The translations under genes and the position numbers were made by a program. This document shows, one piece after another, positions 54,891 to 63,261 of a stretch of DNA of 64,000 bases. Under the pieces are notes generated by a model. That model had not been told where the DNA came from, searched no databases, and was given only the letters and a program-made list of their open reading frames with translations. This stretch comes from Parabacteroides chinchillae (GTDB lineage Bacteria > Bacteroidota > Bacteroidia > Bacteroidales > Tannerellaceae), in contig NZ_FNVS01000006.1 in NCBI RefSeq assembly GCF_900108035.1, positions 62,001 through 126,000 on the forward strand. The letters run 5' to 3'. The stretch's first letter is position 1. Each line of letters opens with the position of its first letter.

Positions 54891-56150
54891 TTACTCATAG
54901 TGAAGCGCATCCGCCGGCTCCATCCGCGAAGCACAGCGCGAGGGATACCAGCAGGCGCCGATGATGATGAGCGCCAAGACAAGCAAAGTAAGTATACTTA
55001 CCACAGCGAAACGCCAGACCGAGACAGGCAGCACATCTACCGACAGGACTTCCATATAAGCTATATTACCGCAGATAAGAAGAGCCGGCAAGGATGCCAG
55101 AAACAAAAGCAGCAATCCTTCGTTTATCATTAAATGGCAAATACCGCGGTGGGTAGAGCCTACAGCCATACGCAACCCCAACTCTGCACGCCGCCGGTTC
55201 ACACGGAACCAGAAGGTTCCGATTACTGCAAGAAATACGTTAACAAGGAAGAAGCCGGAGATGACAGATAAAACCTTCTGCCCGCTCGATCCTAACGAGT
55301 ATTCCAGGAAAGAGGAACGTATTTCGGTATATGGCTCCACGTCGGACACCCAATAGTTGCCTGCCGTCAGCGAACGTTTCGTTTCTTTCATAAAGCGCTC
55401 GGCAAAACCGGACGGGCTTATTCCGGCACGGGTACGAAAGCAGATCTCCAATGAATTCATATCGTGTTCCTTCAGGTTCAACGTTTCCATGAACCGGTCG
55501 TCCAGCATTTCAAAAACCTGAACGTTGCCACTTGTTGCATACTCGTCGTTACGCAAGGGTTCGGACACGGCTACGATGGGGTAGCTTATCGAATCTGTCA
55601 CATAATAACGCTTGCCTACTACATCCGTCCGCCCGAACAACTCTTTTGCAGTAGTGGCAGATATTACCTTTCCTTCCGGTAGACGCCGGGCCAGTTCTTC
55701 CATGCTTCCTCCCGAAAGAAGGTGGATGCCGAACACCTTAAAATAGTCGGGGCTTACATTCAAATACCGTACATTAACATTTGTGGAATCGTGATGAATC
55801 TGGCTGGTCCAACAACCATAAGTATAGGGTAATGCTACGTAAGACATACAAACGGCCTCTACGTCGGGATGAGCCTTTATCCTCTCTATGATGCGATAGA
55901 CATTCTGCCGGGGTTCATCGCTTCCCGCTTCATATTTGATAAAAGACCGGGCGTTCTGCGGACGCACGGATATTGTTGCCCGGTATACATTTTCCACATT
56001 GAATCCCACCGGACGGCTAGCCAGTATGCCACGCATAAGGAAATAGTCGGTAGTAAACCATAACACAATAAACACGACCAGCAATTCGGCCAACACCCAG
56101 CAATTATTGTACAGGTTTGCCTTAATCAGTTTCAGTATATGTAGTATCAT
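54891..56150 (-). CDS. FtsX-like ABC transporter permease (fourth of the cluster)
   Basis: The 419-residue protein has the MacB/FtsX layout: one N-terminal helix (about 18-38), a large periplasmic domain (40-280, IHLLSGGSMEELARRLPEGKVI) and three C-terminal helices with FWFRVNRRRAELGLRMAVGSTHRGI before the second and a terminal WYPSRCASRMEPADALHYE. ELGLRMAVG and EPADALHYE are FtsX-family marks. It is the last gene of the leftward exporter operon, 20 bp after the previous permease. It probably couples ATP hydrolysis by the shared ATPase to export through the HlyD/TolC duct. Confidence 0.92.
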   Translation of the reverse strand: MILHILKLIKANLYNNCWVLAELLVVFIVLWFTTDYFLMRGILASRPVGFNVENVYRATISVRPQNARSFIKYEAGSDEPRQNVYRIIERIKAHPDVEAVCMSYVALPYTYGCWTSQIHHDSTNVNVRYLNVSPDYFKVFGIHLLSGGSMEELARRLPEGKVISATTAKELFGRTDVVGKRYYVTDSISYPIVAVSEPLRNDEYATSGNVQVFEMLDDRFMETLNLKEHDMNSLEICFRTRAGISPSGFAERFMKETKRSLTAGNYWVSDVEPYTEIRSSFLEYSLGSSGQKVLSVISGFFLVNVFLAVIGTFWFRVNRRRAELGLRMAVGSTHRGICHLMINEGLLLLFLASLPALLICGNIAYMEVLSVDVLPVSVWRFAVVSILTLLVLALIIIGACWYPSRCASRMEPADALHYE

Positions 56151-56170
56151 AAACAGTTCCTCCCCCGTTA

Positions 56171-57484
56171 TTAATTAGCTGTATTAGTCAGTGCGTCCGT
56201 TATGCTTACCTGCAAGGCACGGAAAGCAGGGACTATCGACGACAGCAGGTTCAACACCAGACAAATCATAAAAGCATAGCCAAACACCTGCATATTAATA
56301 AGCATCGGCAGGGAAAGGCTCATATCCATTGTTCCCCCGGACAGCATCATCGTAACGAACGACCCCAGCAATAATCCGCGTAATAACCAAACTAACAAAT
56401 AAGAGAATAACAGTCCGGCAAAGCCGCCCGGCAACATCAACAAGAGGTTCTCGGTGAGAAGCTGCATCAAGAGTGTACCTTTGCGGGCGCCAAATGCCCT
56501 GCGGACGCCTAATTCGGGAATGCGGTCGTGTATATGGAACGTGTTCAGCCCGGACAGATTCAACGCAGGGACCAACAGGAACAGCAGAAGGATGATGAGT
56601 AGCATGAAGAAGGTCTTTTTCCAGTCCTGCATAAACAACGAATAAAGCATGTTCTGAAAATAGAGAAGAGGCTCCGTTCCTTCCAATTGTCCGTCGACCA
56701 ACATTGTGTTGTATTGCTTTATCTGCCGTTGCCATTCATCGCGAAATGCTTTCATATCACCCGGGTTGCGCAACAATATACATACGCTAAACGGCCCTAT
56801 TGATGCTCTTTGCTCTATAGAGGAGAGTTCCGATAAGGCAGGCAGGCTACTGTATGGAACCCAAACATCGGCATAAGCATCCGGCGTAACGGCTGAGACA
56901 TCTGCCACCACCCCGCATACCGAATATTCAACATCATTGAGTAGAATCGTTTCGTTTACTACATCAGTCTTCCCAAATAGCATACGCGCAGTCTTCTCGT
57001 TCACAACAACACGTGAGAGGGAAGAAGAAACAGCCGCTTTATCAAACGGTTTGCCTGCCAGGAAACGATAGCGGAATATCTGCCAGAAACCATCGTCGGT
57101 TGCCATCAGGTTTACTTTAGGCGAAATATCCCCTCCCTGCAACCGGGCATAGCTATCACCTATGATATACCGCAAAGGCAGCGGATCAACCTTTATCGCA
57201 ACAGCTTCCGGCGTTGTCATCGGATATATGCATTCCTTTATTGTTCGTAAGCCGTAGCTATAGGAGCTCCGGCTCATATTACTTTGCACGTATGACAGGC
57301 CATTCAAATAACACATCCTGTCACGGTGTACCTCTGGCGCAATGTTGGCTGTACGGATATGGTAAACAACAGCCATGACCATAACCATGGATATAGCCAG
57401 TCCTGTTCCTATAATGTAAACAGTGCTGAAGAAACGGTTCCGTTCCATCAATTGCCAGGCTTGCCTGAAGTATAGTTTGTACAT
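56171..57484 (-). CDS. FtsX-like ABC transporter permease (third of the cluster)
   Basis: The 437-residue protein has an N-terminal helix (about 20-42; YIIGTGLAISMVMVMAVVY), a MacB-type periplasmic domain with MLFGKTDVVNETILLNDVEYSVCGVVADV, and three C-terminal helices with LSGLNTFHIHDRIPELGVRRAFGARKGTLL and the terminal FRALQVSITDALTN. It differs in its periplasmic part from its neighbours, and forms a pair with the 54891 gene. It is encoded 42 bp after the ATPase gene. The heterodimer with the next permease is inferred from family practice. Confidence 0.92.
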   Translation of the reverse strand: MYKLYFRQAWQLMERNRFFSTVYIIGTGLAISMVMVMAVVYHIRTANIAPEVHRDRMCYLNGLSYVQSNMSRSSYSYGLRTIKECIYPMTTPEAVAIKVDPLPLRYIIGDSYARLQGGDISPKVNLMATDDGFWQIFRYRFLAGKPFDKAAVSSSLSRVVVNEKTARMLFGKTDVVNETILLNDVEYSVCGVVADVSAVTPDAYADVWVPYSSLPALSELSSIEQRASIGPFSVCILLRNPGDMKAFRDEWQRQIKQYNTMLVDGQLEGTEPLLYFQNMLYSLFMQDWKKTFFMLLIILLLFLLVPALNLSGLNTFHIHDRIPELGVRRAFGARKGTLLMQLLTENLLLMLPGGFAGLLFSYLLVWLLRGLLLGSFVTMMLSGGTMDMSLSLPMLINMQVFGYAFMICLVLNLLSSIVPAFRALQVSITDALTNTAN

Positions 57485-57526
57485 GGTATTTTTCGTATTA
57501 TCGGCTATGCCGGTGTTTAATATTAT

Positions 57527-58192
57527 TTACTGTACCTGGCGTCCGTCAAAGAAACGTATGGTTCTGGACGTCTGTTGCGCTTGTTGTTCGTTGTGGGTTA
57601 CCATCACAATGGTGCGGCCGTCTTCCTTATTGAGTTGGTGAAGCAATTCCATCACTTCGATACCCATCTTCGAGTCCAGGTTGCCGGTCGGTTCATCGGC
57701 AAGGATGATGTCGGGATTACCTACAATTGCACGGGCAATGGCCACACGCTGGCACTGACCGCCGGAGAGCTGTGTGGGAAAATGGCGTATGCGGTGCGAA
57801 AGGCCTACCTTTTCGAGTACTGCCTCAGCCGCTTTCCTGCGTTCCGAAGCGGACACTTTGCGGTAGAGAAGGGGAAGCTCCACATTATCGAGCACATTGA
57901 GCGAGTTGATAAGGTGGAACGACTGGAAGACAAAGCCCAGTTGCTTGTTGCGGAAAGCGGCCAGTTCCTTGTCGTTCATGTTAACCGTGTTCACTCCGTT
58001 GATCTCTACTGTTCCCGAAGTAGGCGCATCCAATAACCCCATAATGTTCAGTAACGTGGATTTACCGCACCCCGAAGGGCCCATGATAGATAGAAATTCG
58101 CCGTTGCGTACTTCAAGGTTCACATTTTCCAACGCTACCGTTTCTATCTCTTTTGTACGGTAGATCTTCTCGAGGTTTGTTAGCTTAATCAT
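57527..58192 (-). CDS. MacB/LolD-type ABC ATPase
   Basis: The 221-residue ATP-binding subunit has Walker A GPSGCGKST (38-46), the Q-loop FVFQSFHLIN, the signature LSGGQCQRVAIARAI, Walker B IILADEPTGNLD and the switch His in VMVTHNEQQAQ. It is of the MacB/LolD/FtsE branch that powers mechanotransmission permeases from the inner membrane. It is the only ATPase for four permeases in the cluster and lies between the two permease pairs, so it must serve both or the other pair uses an ATPase elsewhere. Confidence 0.95.
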   Translation of the reverse strand: MIKLTNLEKIYRTKEIETVALENVNLEVRNGEFLSIMGPSGCGKSTLLNIMGLLDAPTSGTVEINGVNTVNMNDKELAAFRNKQLGFVFQSFHLINSLNVLDNVELPLLYRKVSASERRKAAEAVLEKVGLSHRIRHFPTQLSGGQCQRVAIARAIVGNPDIILADEPTGNLDSKMGIEVMELLHQLNKEDGRTIVMVTHNEQQAQQTSRTIRFFDGRQVQ

Positions 58193-58224
58193 TGTTATTA
58201 TGTATTAATAGTTTACTTCTTTGT

Positions 58225-59496
58225 TTATTCATAATGTAACGCTTCCGCCGGTTCTATCTTTGCAATCCTGCGGGCAGGAAACCAGATACCGACAACGATC
58301 ATCAGTCCGAGCAACAGGAAAGTTCCTCCGAAAGTAACGGTAAACCGCCACCAGGTATAAGGCAGGCGCACCGTATCAGGCATATCGAAATAGAGCATAT
58401 TTATAATAAAGATCAACACCAATGGTGCAGTAAAAGCCAATAGTGAAATACCTTCTGCATACAGGAAACCTTCCAGGCGGCTACGGCTGGAACCGACAGC
58501 TACACGCAATCCCATCTCGCCCCGGCGATACTGCGTGCGGAGCCAGAAGGTGCCGATGATACCGAAGAATACATTCAGCAGCATGAAGCAAATCAGGATG
58601 ATCTTCTTCATCATCGCATCCCGTCTGTCTTTCAACATCGTATCCCGGAAGTTGCCCAATGGGGTGACACTCGACGCATAAAGGTTGTTTACTGTCAGGC
58701 GATCATCCATGCCTTGCAGGAAGTTCTCCATATCTTCCGCGCGGAATCCGTCTTTCATCCGGATCAGACATTCCATATTCTGTACCGGTATGTTATTGGC
58801 TTCTTCCACAACGTCCTGGTCTGTCCGCATCAGCAGGTAGAAACAGGGTTCGCTTCTTTCATACTCTGTCCGCCTTATCGGGTTGCACACGGCAGCGATG
58901 GTCATCGTTCCGGTGGACGTTGCACTCCATTTCAGTTTACGTCCCATGCCCGATTGCCCGTTATAGAGTTTCGTCTCCATATCTTTCGAGATAACAAGTT
59001 CTCCCCCATTCTGCTCGACGACTGCACGTAACGTTTTCCCGTCTTCTGATTTAATCCGGAAGACATCGAAGTAGGAAGGCGTCACCCTAAAGCACTGGAA
59101 CTGGTCTGTCACTTCCGTCGTATCGGTAGTTCCGGCTTGTGTGACTGACATCCAAGCGGTAGACCAGGTATACGGGCAGGCTGCATACGAGATACAAGCC
59201 TCATCCACCTGTGGAGCCTGACGGAGATTATCGACCAGCCGTACCAGGTCTTCTCCATCGGAAGTCTCCTTCAACGAATCAGGCACATACCCCGATGTCG
59301 AGGGATTCATCTTCCCCAGGTTCACCCGGTATACATTGCTTATATCGCGCCCCAAGGGAGAGTAATAAGTACAGACGTCCACCAGCAAGGAATCCATTAC
59401 ACTCCAAAGTATGGCCGCCACAACAAGCAGCTCGGCAAATATCCAGCCGTTACTACGGCGCTGGTTCCATATTATCTTAAGGGTATGTATAATCAT
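58225..59496 (-). CDS. FtsX-like ABC transporter permease (second of the cluster)
   Basis: The 423-residue MacB-type permease has an N-terminal helix (WIFAELLVVAAILWSVMDSLL), a periplasmic domain around 40-285, and C-terminal helices with FWLRTQYRRGEMGLRVAVGSSRSRLEGF and the terminal WFPARRIAKIEPAEALHYE, which are the same marks as in the 54891 gene, so these two are paralogues. Its start overlaps the first permease's stop by 4 bp (59493-59496), so these two are translated together. The ATPase gene follows after 32 bp. Confidence 0.92.
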   Translation of the reverse strand: MIIHTLKIIWNQRRSNGWIFAELLVVAAILWSVMDSLLVDVCTYYSPLGRDISNVYRVNLGKMNPSTSGYVPDSLKETSDGEDLVRLVDNLRQAPQVDEACISYAACPYTWSTAWMSVTQAGTTDTTEVTDQFQCFRVTPSYFDVFRIKSEDGKTLRAVVEQNGGELVISKDMETKLYNGQSGMGRKLKWSATSTGTMTIAAVCNPIRRTEYERSEPCFYLLMRTDQDVVEEANNIPVQNMECLIRMKDGFRAEDMENFLQGMDDRLTVNNLYASSVTPLGNFRDTMLKDRRDAMMKKIILICFMLLNVFFGIIGTFWLRTQYRRGEMGLRVAVGSSRSRLEGFLYAEGISLLAFTAPLVLIFIINMLYFDMPDTVRLPYTWWRFTVTFGGTFLLLGLMIVVGIWFPARRIAKIEPAEALHYE

Positions 59497-60758
59497 AATA
59501 CGTCATTGTCTTTTAAGGATGAAACGATTGGCTGGCGGGCAATGCGCGCTGCCGGTATGCCTGCCGAAAGCAAGTTGAGCAACAGGCTGAACAATAAAGC
59601 CACTACAAACACGGCCGGTTGAAAAAGCATATCGCCGTGCAATGCAGTATCGCTATCCTTCAGCAGAAACTCTTTACACAGTGGTAAGAATATGAATGAG
59701 CATGCCAGTCCGGTAAATCCACCGAGAAGTGTAATGAGGCAGTTCTCGTACAACACCTGCCGTAGCAGATTCCCTTTTGTTGCACCAAACGCTTTACGTA
59801 CTCCCATCTCCATACGGCGCTTCTGTACGGCCGAATGCGTAACGCCAAGCAGGTTCAACGCCGGGACGAGAAGCAGGAACAGCAACAAACCACCTGTTTC
59901 GGCCAAATAGTCTTTCAGCTCCACTGTCCGTTGTCCGATCGAGCCGATGGCTACATCGAACTGGCTGATCGGGTTGTTCAAAAAGTTGATCTCTGCCTCC
60001 TGCTTGGTTGCATTGTAAAGAGCGATATGCTTCTTCAGTTCTGCTTTGATGGGGTTGAAGTCGGCGCGTTTTTTAGCCAGCATACATACAGAGAACCATC
60101 CGGACATATTCTCCATAGAACTATTATTCATCAGGTTGATATCTGTTGTATAAGGTATCCAGACATCGCCATAGGCTGTATTAGCGGCACGGCTCACATC
60201 ATCCACTACGCCGCAGATGGTATATTCTTCCATATCTACCATCACCTGCTTGCCCACCACATCGGTCGTACCATATATTTTCCGGGCCGTCGAAGCAGAG
60301 AGTACCAACGCCGGTATAGCCGAATCCATATCGGCCTGCGTAAAGGGTTTACCGGCCAGGAAACGGAATGAAAATATCTTCCAGAAGCCCGGATCAGTGT
60401 AGGTAATGGCATACGCTTTATACATTCTCTTGCCGGGAACAGACAAAGGCTTTGCCCCCAGAGCATAAGCCGAGACGGCTTCGGGAAGTTGCAGCGAATA
60501 AAAACATTCCCTGACAGCCTCTACCGACATACCTCCACGACTCCATCCATTGCTGCTCCGCACCTCTGTTCCTTCATGTACGTAAAGCATACGGTCGCGG
60601 TCGTTCTCCGGGTAAAAGCTAGCGAACTGTATCTGAAACACCAACACAACAATCATAATCATCGCTATCGAAATAGCTGTCCCGGCTATGGAGATCACGG
60701 TAACGAGCCGGTTCTCCTGTAACATCTGAAAAGCCTGTTTCAAGTATTGTTTAATCAT
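59493..60758 (-). CDS. FtsX-like ABC transporter permease (first of the cluster)
   Basis: The 421-residue MacB-type permease has an N-terminal helix (VISIAGTAISIAMIMIVVLVF), a periplasmic domain with STARKIYGTTDVVGKQVMVDMEEYTICGVVDDVSRA, and three C-terminal helices with LLGVTHSAVQKRRMEMGVRKAFGATKGNLLRQV and a terminal IPAARIARQPIVSSLKDND. It is a paralogue of the 56171 permease; both have the LNLLGVTHS/LNLSGLNTF helix region. It begins one base after the HlyD-type gene ends. Together the four permeases look like a duplication of a permease pair on either side of the ATPase. Confidence 0.92.
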   Translation of the reverse strand: MIKQYLKQAFQMLQENRLVTVISIAGTAISIAMIMIVVLVFQIQFASFYPENDRDRMLYVHEGTEVRSSNGWSRGGMSVEAVRECFYSLQLPEAVSAYALGAKPLSVPGKRMYKAYAITYTDPGFWKIFSFRFLAGKPFTQADMDSAIPALVLSASTARKIYGTTDVVGKQVMVDMEEYTICGVVDDVSRAANTAYGDVWIPYTTDINLMNNSSMENMSGWFSVCMLAKKRADFNPIKAELKKHIALYNATKQEAEINFLNNPISQFDVAIGSIGQRTVELKDYLAETGGLLLFLLLVPALNLLGVTHSAVQKRRMEMGVRKAFGATKGNLLRQVLYENCLITLLGGFTGLACSFIFLPLCKEFLLKDSDTALHGDMLFQPAVFVVALLFSLLLNLLSAGIPAARIARQPIVSSLKDNDVL

Positions 60759-60759
60759 A

Positions 60760-62004
60760 TTACTTTAGTTTCAGTTTGTTTTTGTCTTTATAAGATGCCA
60801 TATCGGAGACAACCACCTCATCTCCTTCCTGCAAACCACTTACCACTTCCACATATTCAAAGTTGCTGTCGCCTAGTTGTACTTTACGCTTCAACAACCG
60901 GTCTCCATGTACAACGAAAAGCTCATATTCGCCCTTACCAACATAATACGAAGCATTGGCAATGCGCATCACATCTTCCTTTACGGCATTCATCACATAT
61001 ACGTCGGTCTTTAAACCTGAACGCAGGCGTTTATGATTATCTTGCAGCAACTGCACGGTGAAGGAGATAACGCCATTCTTCGACAAAGGAGTAACATCGC
61101 TTACGGTGCCTTCCAGCTTTTCATTCCCAATCTTGACAACGGCTTTGCTTCCGGCCGCAATGCGGTCGCCATAGGTATCGGCTATCTCGCCCTCTATCTT
61201 GAAATGAGACAGATCGGAAACAATCGCCACTTTTGTACCTTGCCCCACTTGTGCGCCAACTTCGTTGTTTACATAAGTCAGGATCGCTTTGCGGGGCGAA
61301 CGGATTCGGGCATCTTCCAAAGTCCGTTTCGTTTCGGCCAGGCCTTTACGGAATATATTAAGTTCCAGTTCTTTTACTTTCAGGTCGGCTTCGGCAAGTG
61401 CTTTCTCGTTCTCGTATTTCTGTTCGTCTTCTTTCAACTGAAGCTGGCTGACGTTATAGTCGAGTTCTGCCTGGCGAACTTTATCGGTCGTACCGGCTCC
61501 CAGGCTGTCAAGATAACGCTCGTTACGAAGCTCCACTTCTTTGCGGTTTAACGTCATACGCGACACTTTAAGCTTCATATCCATTTCGGAGAGTTTATTG
61601 CGATTGGTAACTTTGAGTTGTTCCAGTTGAAGACGTTTCATCTGCTCTTCATCCAGTAATTTATTATAGTCGGTCTCTGCACTCTGTAAATCCAACTTAA
61701 GGATAGGCGTACCTACATCTACAGAATCTCCCCCCTTTTTATATATCTCTACAATACGGGAATTAATCGGCGAGTTTATTATTTCCTCAAAAGCGGGAAC
61801 CACCTTGCCGGAAGCACTTACCGAGACTTCAATCATACCTTTATCCACTTTGGATAAATTTATATCTTTCCGGTTCAGGCTAGTCTGCATATAAGCAATG
61901 ACACTCCCAACAGCCACGCAAACAATCAGCACAATCCCGCCAACCTTGATAAACTGCTTACGTTGTTCCTTCTTTTGTACTTCTTTTGAAATCTCCCTGT
62001 CCAT
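60760..62004 (-). CDS. HlyD/MacA-type periplasmic adaptor
   Basis: The 414-residue adaptor joins the inner-membrane transporter to a TolC-like channel. It has a cytoplasmic tail, one membrane anchor (about 20-42, VGGIVLIVCVAVGSVIAYM), a biotinyl/lipoyl-like half (GMIEVSVSASGKVVPAFEEIINSPINSRIVEIYKKGGDSVDVGTPILKL), a long alpha-hairpin (about 105-230, LQSAETDYNKLLDEEQMKRLQLEQL), and beta domains ending VVSGLQEGDEVVVSDM. These are the MacA/HlyD features. A sigma54 promoter lies 36 bp upstream (62040-62054). It heads the leftward six-gene transporter operon. Confidence 0.94.
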   Translation of the reverse strand: MDREISKEVQKKEQRKQFIKVGGIVLIVCVAVGSVIAYMQTSLNRKDINLSKVDKGMIEVSVSASGKVVPAFEEIINSPINSRIVEIYKKGGDSVDVGTPILKLDLQSAETDYNKLLDEEQMKRLQLEQLKVTNRNKLSEMDMKLKVSRMTLNRKEVELRNERYLDSLGAGTTDKVRQAELDYNVSQLQLKEDEQKYENEKALAEADLKVKELELNIFRKGLAETKRTLEDARIRSPRKAILTYVNNEVGAQVGQGTKVAIVSDLSHFKIEGEIADTYGDRIAAGSKAVVKIGNEKLEGTVSDVTPLSKNGVISFTVQLLQDNHKRLRSGLKTDVYVMNAVKEDVMRIANASYYVGKGEYELFVVHGDRLLKRKVQLGDSNFEYVEVVSGLQEGDEVVVSDMASYKDKNKLKLK

Positions 62005-62039
62005 ATTTAGTATTGTTTTTATTCTCTGCCGTCACAAAG

Positions 62040-62054
62040 GCAAACTTTGTGCCA
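62040..62054 (-). promoter_or_regulatory. Sigma54 (-24/-12) promoter of the exporter operon
   Basis: The minus strand reads TGGCACAAAGTTTGC, an essentially perfect -24/-12 element (TGGCAC and TTGC with proper spacing). Predicted transcription would start near 62028, 24 bp before the HlyD-type ATG at 62004. Confidence 0.88.
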
Positions 62055-62098
62055 AAAGCGTAACCAACTGATAGTGTGATACCAGTAGAACTGCTAAG

Positions 62099-62123
62099 TG
62101 TTCAATATCGAACAGTGTGTTCG
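62099..62123. promoter_or_regulatory. Upstream activator site for the exporter operon
   Basis: Perfect inverted repeat TGTTC-AATATC-GAACA plus a third half site TGTTCG, exactly 44 bp upstream of the -24 box, as in the copy at tolC (51244-51268). Confidence 0.8.
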
Positions 62124-62223
62124 CTTTTGTGCAAAACTTTTCGCATCGTACACTTGTTTAGGAAAGAAACTAAACGGAACGTTTACACTCCGCTTTTCAT
62201 TAATCGCTAAAACTATCAGATAT

Positions 62224-63069
62224 ATGAACACAAAATTTGCTCTTTTATCCGTCTTTGCAGGGTTAACCCTATTCTTCGCCAGTTGCAGTAAAGATAACGA
62301 CGACAATCATGAAGGTATTATTCCGGTAGAAGACGTAGCCAAAGCATTCAGTCTAAAATACCCGAATGCTAAAGATATTACATTTGAAATAGAAGGAAAT
62401 TATTATGTAGCCGATTTTATGAACGGTACGGTTTCTACCTCTGCCTGGTTTACCGATCAAGGTAAATGGATGATGGAGAAAATTGATATTTTGTACAATC
62501 AGCTTCCGGCCCCTGTAACTGCAGCTCTAAAGGCTGGTGCATACTCTGATTGGAAAGTAGACGAGACCGATCTTATCAATCGAACCGGTATGGGAACTGT
62601 TTACAAAATTGAAGTGGAAAAAGGAAGCATAGAAACCGACTTGTATTATTCCCAATACGGTAACCTGATTAAAACCGTTGACGATGCTTCAAATAACAGC
62701 GATGCTCCTATCGTAATACCGGATGCCGTAACAGAGTTGATGAATCTTACATTCGCCGGAGCCGAACTTCTGGATATCCAACCGAATTCTGAGGGCTATG
62801 AGCTGAATATGCTGGATAACAAAGTCTACAAAATTGCCCAGGTGAATAAAGATTACAGATGGCAGAATACAATGTGGCAAATTGCTCCATCCGAAGTTCC
62901 GTCCATTATTGCAGAAGCATTTGAGAAATCGGTGTATGCTAACGATGAAGTGAAAGCAATCTTTACATTAATCAATGTTGACGGTTCATTCCAACTCTTC
63001 GAAGTCGTACATGGAGGGCAGAATACCTTCGTTACTTTTGATGTATTTGGCAATATTGTCAAGTCTTAA
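62224..63069 (+). CDS. PepSY-like (BLIP-domain) lipoprotein
   Basis: ATG 62224 gives a 281-residue product; the longer frame from 62098 would start inside the activator site. It has a lipoprotein signal peptide with lipobox FASC and two PepSY-like repeats (about 35-150 and 165-280): [30 protein letters not shown] and [26 protein letters not shown]. The family (PepSY_like, formerly DUF2874) is abundant in gut Bacteroidetes, secreted, with unknown ligands. It is divergent from the exporter operon and shares its upstream region; whether the same activator controls it is not shown because no sigma54 promoter faces this gene. Confidence 0.87.
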   Translation: MNTKFALLSVFAGLTLFFASCSKDNDDNHEGIIPVEDVAKAFSLKYPNAKDITFEIEGNYYVADFMNGTVSTSAWFTDQGKWMMEKIDILYNQLPAPVTAALKAGAYSDWKVDETDLINRTGMGTVYKIEVEKGSIETDLYYSQYGNLIKTVDDASNNSDAPIVIPDAVTELMNLTFAGAELLDIQPNSEGYELNMLDNKVYKIAQVNKDYRWQNTMWQIAPSEVPSIIAEAFEKSVYANDEVKAIFTLINVDGSFQLFEVVHGGQNTFVTFDVFGNIVKS

Positions 63070-63093
63070 ACTATCTGGTAATACAACCGCCTG

Positions 63094-63159
63094 AAAAAAG
63101 CTGCGCAGTTGCCGACCCAAACCTACAAGGCTTCCTGTTTAAAGCTGCGCAACTTTTTT
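63094..63159 (+). terminator. Hairpin terminator of the PepSY-like gene
   Basis: AAAAAAGCTGCGCAGTT (63094-63110) pairs with AAAGCTGCGCAACTTTTTT (63141-63159) using G-U pairs and ends in a T-run. Confidence 0.65.
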
Positions 63160-63209
63160 AATTCAGGTGCCTATATAAACTTAATTACATGCTTATGTAA
63201 ATTACAACA

Positions 63210-63241
63210 GATGCCTACCGGAATTACTTCCGGTAGGCATC
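63210..63241. terminator. Hairpin between convergent PepSY-like and GH2 genes
   Basis: Perfect 13-bp arms GATGCCTACCGGA (63210-63222) and TCCGGTAGGCATC (63229-63241), 6-base loop. There is no strong T-run; it is placed 21 bp after the GH2 stop on the minus strand. Confidence 0.7.
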
Positions 63242-63261
63242 CTGCTTTATGTAATTGCAAA

